The position numbers and the translations under genes are program-made. From Bacillota bacterium (GTDB taxonomy: Bacteria > Bacillota > Clostridia > Acetivibrionales > DSM-1351), in the NCBI GenBank assembly GCA_023415305.1, contig JAEZKZ010000079.1, forward strand, positions 1 through 25,153: a DNA stretch of 25,153 nucleotides, read 5' to 3'. The notes under the pieces are model-generated. The model worked only from the letters and a program-made list of their open reading frames with translations, made no database searches and was not told the origin of the DNA. Shown piece by piece: positions 23,225-25,153 of this stretch; positions within the stretch are counted from its first letter, which is position 1; every line of letters begins with the position of its first letter.

Positions 23225-24817
23225 TTACGCTGCTGATTCATCATCATCATACTCTTCTGCTATATCTTTGGAAGCGGACTTGTTTTTTAGGAATAATGAG
23301 AGTACAACTCCAACAAACAAAAGAAAAGCACCTATATAAAATACACTTGTTAATGCATTTCCCATAACGCCTCGAACCATTCCCATCATATTTGAGAATA
23401 AGTCCTGAAGGCTCTCGGGTATAGTCGACTGTATTGCAGCAAGTTTGTTGCTATCCAGCAGCATTTGCGGATTTGCCATAGCTTTAAATTTTTCTGCAGT
23501 TGCTGTATCTAGTTGAGTAAGATCTACTCCGGTACCGGAGGCCATTACTGTTTCCATATTTCTTGCCATTGATGAATTCATTATAGCCCCAAATATAGCA
23601 ATGAAGATAGTTCCCCCCAGGTTTCGGAAGAGCGTGGTTGATGCTGTAACTACACCAAGTTGTGAATCTGGAGCGGAATTTTGAGCTGTTGTTGTAAATA
23701 CTGTCATACCAAATCCAAGTCCCACACCAAAGATAATTAAGCTTATAGCTGCCCAGGCAATATTATTCATATTGGCCATTATAATCATACTTCCGCTCAT
23801 AATACCTAGGCCCAGCACGGCAAATAGCCTGTAATTATCGCTTTTAGACATCCATCGACCTACTAGTGTACTAAAAATAATCATCATAAGGGACATAGGG
23901 ATATTTAATAAACCCGAAATTGTTGCGGATAAGCCCTTTACACCTTGAATATAGAAAGGGATATACGACATGGCTCCCATCATACCACCGCTCATAACAA
24001 AACTTGCTGCAAAAGAAATAGTTACACCCTTATTTTTAAACATTGAAATAGGCATAACAGGATTTTGGGCCTTACGTTCAACTAGAATAAGGAGAATAAT
24101 TCCCAGTAAAGTAGCCGCAAAAAGACCTATAATTTGGGGTGAGGCCCAAGAATATTTTGTACCTGCCCAGGAGAAGCCTAAAAGTAAGGTTGTAATAGAA
24201 AGTGCAAGGAAAAGTGATCCCAAATAATCTATGGATTCAGAAGAATTGCCTTCTGTTTTTGGAAACAAGCGCCAAATCATAACGAAGGCAACCATGCCCA
24301 AAGGTAAGAAAAGCCAGAAAAGCCACTTCCAGGCGATATAATCAACCATTATGCCTCCAAGGACTGGTCCAAGGATACTTGAAATACCGAAAATTGACAT
24401 CATGACACCTGTCCACTTTGCTCTTTCCTGTGGAGGGTATAAATCACCAACAGCTGTAAGCGAAATTGACATCAAAATGCCCCCACCAATTCCTTGAATT
24501 CCACGGAAGGCTATCATATAAAAAATATTCGATGACAAACCTGTTAAAAAGGAACCTACCAGAAAAACTGAAATCCCTATAAGTAGAAAGATTTTTCTCC
24601 CATAGATATCAGATAATTTCCCAAATATTATGGTAGAGATTGTTGAGGTAAGCATGTAGCCTGTAATTACCCATGAATAGTAATCTATTCCCCCCAATTG
24701 AGCAATAATTTTTGGTAGTGCCGCACTGATGATTGTTTGATTGATTGCAGCGAAAAACATTGTAGCCATAAGCGCTATCATGACTGTAGTTTTTCTCTTT
24801 TGCGTTAATTGATGCAT
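23225..24817 (-). CDS. DHA2-type MFS multidrug exporter, 14 membrane spans
   Basis: This 530-residue proton-driven exporter belongs to the 14-span drug:H+ antiporter group (EmrB/QacA-like). The N-terminal span holds MFFAAINQTIISAALPKI, which resembles the family D1-type motif but lacks the usual aspartate (LD.T.VN.ALP). Motif A is GKLSDIYGRKIFLL and motif C is SSILGPVLGGIMVDYIAWKW. A long loop between the last two spans (about residues 415-485) is typical of this group. The C-terminus is acidic (EEYDDDESAA). The start is ATG at 24817 with AAAGG 8 nt upstream. An overlapping frame starting at 24833 is a shadow. The marR gene follows 180 bp downstream on the same strand, so induction by a toxic compound through MarR is likely. 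Confidence 0.92.
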   Translation of the reverse strand: MHQLTQKRKTTVMIALMATMFFAAINQTIISAALPKIIAQLGGIDYYSWVITGYMLTSTISTIIFGKLSDIYGRKIFLLIGISVFLVGSFLTGLSSNIFYMIAFRGIQGIGGGILMSISLTAVGDLYPPQERAKWTGVMMSIFGISSILGPVLGGIMVDYIAWKWLFWLFLPLGMVAFVMIWRLFPKTEGNSSESIDYLGSLFLALSITTLLLGFSWAGTKYSWASPQIIGLFAATLLGIILLILVERKAQNPVMPISMFKNKGVTISFAASFVMSGGMMGAMSYIPFYIQGVKGLSATISGLLNIPMSLMMIIFSTLVGRWMSKSDNYRLFAVLGLGIMSGSMIIMANMNNIAWAAISLIIFGVGLGFGMTVFTTTAQNSAPDSQLGVVTASTTLFRNLGGTIFIAIFGAIMNSSMARNMETVMASGTGVDLTQLDTATAEKFKAMANPQMLLDSNKLAAIQSTIPESLQDLFSNMMGMVRGVMGNALTSVFYIGAFLLFVGVVLSLFLKNKSASKDIAEEYDDDESAA

Positions 24818-24867
24818 AAATTTTACCTTTCATAGAAATATAATATTTTTCAAGGTTAACAACAGGA

Positions 24868-24898
24868 AAATTAATTAGGTTGTTAACCTAATTAATTT
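24868..24898. promoter_or_regulatory. Inverted-repeat operator at the MFS promoter
   Basis: Arms of 14 bp, AAATTAATTAGGTT (24868-24881) and its complement (24885-24898), are separated by GTT. The repeat abuts the -10 box and covers the transcription start. A further GGTTAAC half-site lies at 24854-24860. It is the probable binding site of the downstream MarR protein. Confidence 0.75.
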
Positions 24899-24927
24899 AA
24901 TATAAACTGTTTATAAGAATTAGTCAA
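24899..24927 (-). promoter_or_regulatory. Promoter of the MFS exporter
   Basis: On the minus strand TTGACT (24927-24922) and TATATT (24904-24899) have an ideal 17-nt spacer. The inverted-repeat operator starts at the next base. Confidence 0.8.
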
Positions 24928-24976
24928 TACATTTTTCATAATAGTCAGACCCTCAGGGTTCGAATCCGCCATAAGG

Positions 24977-25026
24977 AAATAAAACAAAACAAGCCCTGCT
25001 GCCGCAGGGCTTGTTTTGTTTTATTT
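24977..25026. terminator. Very long perfect hairpin, probable bidirectional terminator
   Basis: A perfect 23-bp stem (24977-24999 with 25004-25026) has loop TGCC, a GC-rich tip GCCCTGC and long A-rich/T-rich flanks. It can terminate in both directions. No gene inside the window ends here, so it probably served a minus-strand gene that once lay to the right. Confidence 0.75.
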
Positions 25027-25027
25027 A

Positions 25028-25153
25028 GGCTCTATACTAAACGTTGGGGTAGAATAAAAAAAATGAGGCATAATGCTTCGAATTCTTGTAAACTGAAGTT
25101 ACCACACCACACTTTTCAAGAAGGAGAATGTATATGCCTCATACAGATTATAT
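25028..25153 (+). mobile_element. Left end of an insertion sequence, probably ISL3-like
   Basis: GGCTCTATACTAAACG begins at 25028 and resembles the terminal repeats of ISL3-family elements as I recall them. About 100 bp later a transposase-like start follows. An 8-bp target duplication, if present, would be TTTATTTA (25020-25027). The right end lies outside the window, so the boundary and family are tentative. Confidence 0.5.
25134..25153 (+). CDS. Start of a probable transposase gene
   Basis: ATG at 25134 follows AAGGAG with 7 nt spacing and encodes MPHTDY before the window ends; another in-frame ATG lies at 25128. The start resembles ISL3 transposases (M.HTD..), but six residues cannot prove it. 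Confidence 0.4.

Noticed and set aside
24945..24980. A tRNA-like T-loop, GGTTCGAATCC (24957-24967).
   Set aside because: The flanking bases do not form a proper T-stem, and no anticodon or D arm lies upstream. It may be a remnant or chance.

Overview
The window looks like a low-GC, anaerobic Firmicute of the class Clostridia, probably a plant-polysaccharide degrader of the Ruminiclostridium type. This is an inference from AT-rich codon use, strong GGAGG ribosome binding sites, clostridial-type S12, EF-G and EF-Tu proteins, the NifU-like/GGGtGRT gene pair, and a cytoplasmic glycosidase operon with a sugar ABC importer. No database search was possible.

Region 1 (1-10235) is a carbohydrate locus. 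The start of a membrane sensor kinase points left (1-208). Divergent from it, a + strand operon encodes a sugar-binding lipoprotein, two ABC permeases and three enzymes without signal peptides: an unclassified six-hairpin glycosidase-like protein, a GH78-type alpha-L-rhamnosidase, and a GH15-like six-hairpin protein carrying a four-cysteine zinc-ribbon-like insert. The layout suggests import of a rhamnose-containing oligosaccharide and hydrolysis in the cytoplasm. A clear terminator closes the operon. No ATPase gene is present, so a shared ATPase would be needed.

Region 2 (10409-16355) starts with a probable 5'-truncated gene remnant. A consensus promoter then drives an L7Ae-like gene, rpsL, rpsG, fusA and tuf, and a terminator follows. 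rpoB/rpoC do not sit directly upstream, as they do in many Firmicutes. The 310-bp rpsL-rpsG spacer is unusually long and folds into several nested hairpins, and a perfect 13-bp hairpin spans the rpsG stop codon.

Region 3 (16433-18446) is a two-gene unit with its own promoter and a 200-nt leader. It encodes a NifU/IscU-like protein and a GGGtGRT-family protein, and it ends in a strong terminator.

Region 4 (18487-22524) holds a frameshifted lipoprotein gene and a MarR-YvaD-SMR transporter operon with a 32-bp perfect palindrome just after its promoter. It also holds a PAP2-family membrane phosphatase and a short proB without a PUA domain.

Region 5 (22587-24927) lies on the minus strand: a MarR regulator and a 14-TM DHA2-type drug exporter. 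The exporter promoter overlaps a strong inverted-repeat operator. The right edge (25028-25153) is the left end of an insertion sequence, probably ISL3-like, abutting a 23-bp perfect hairpin.
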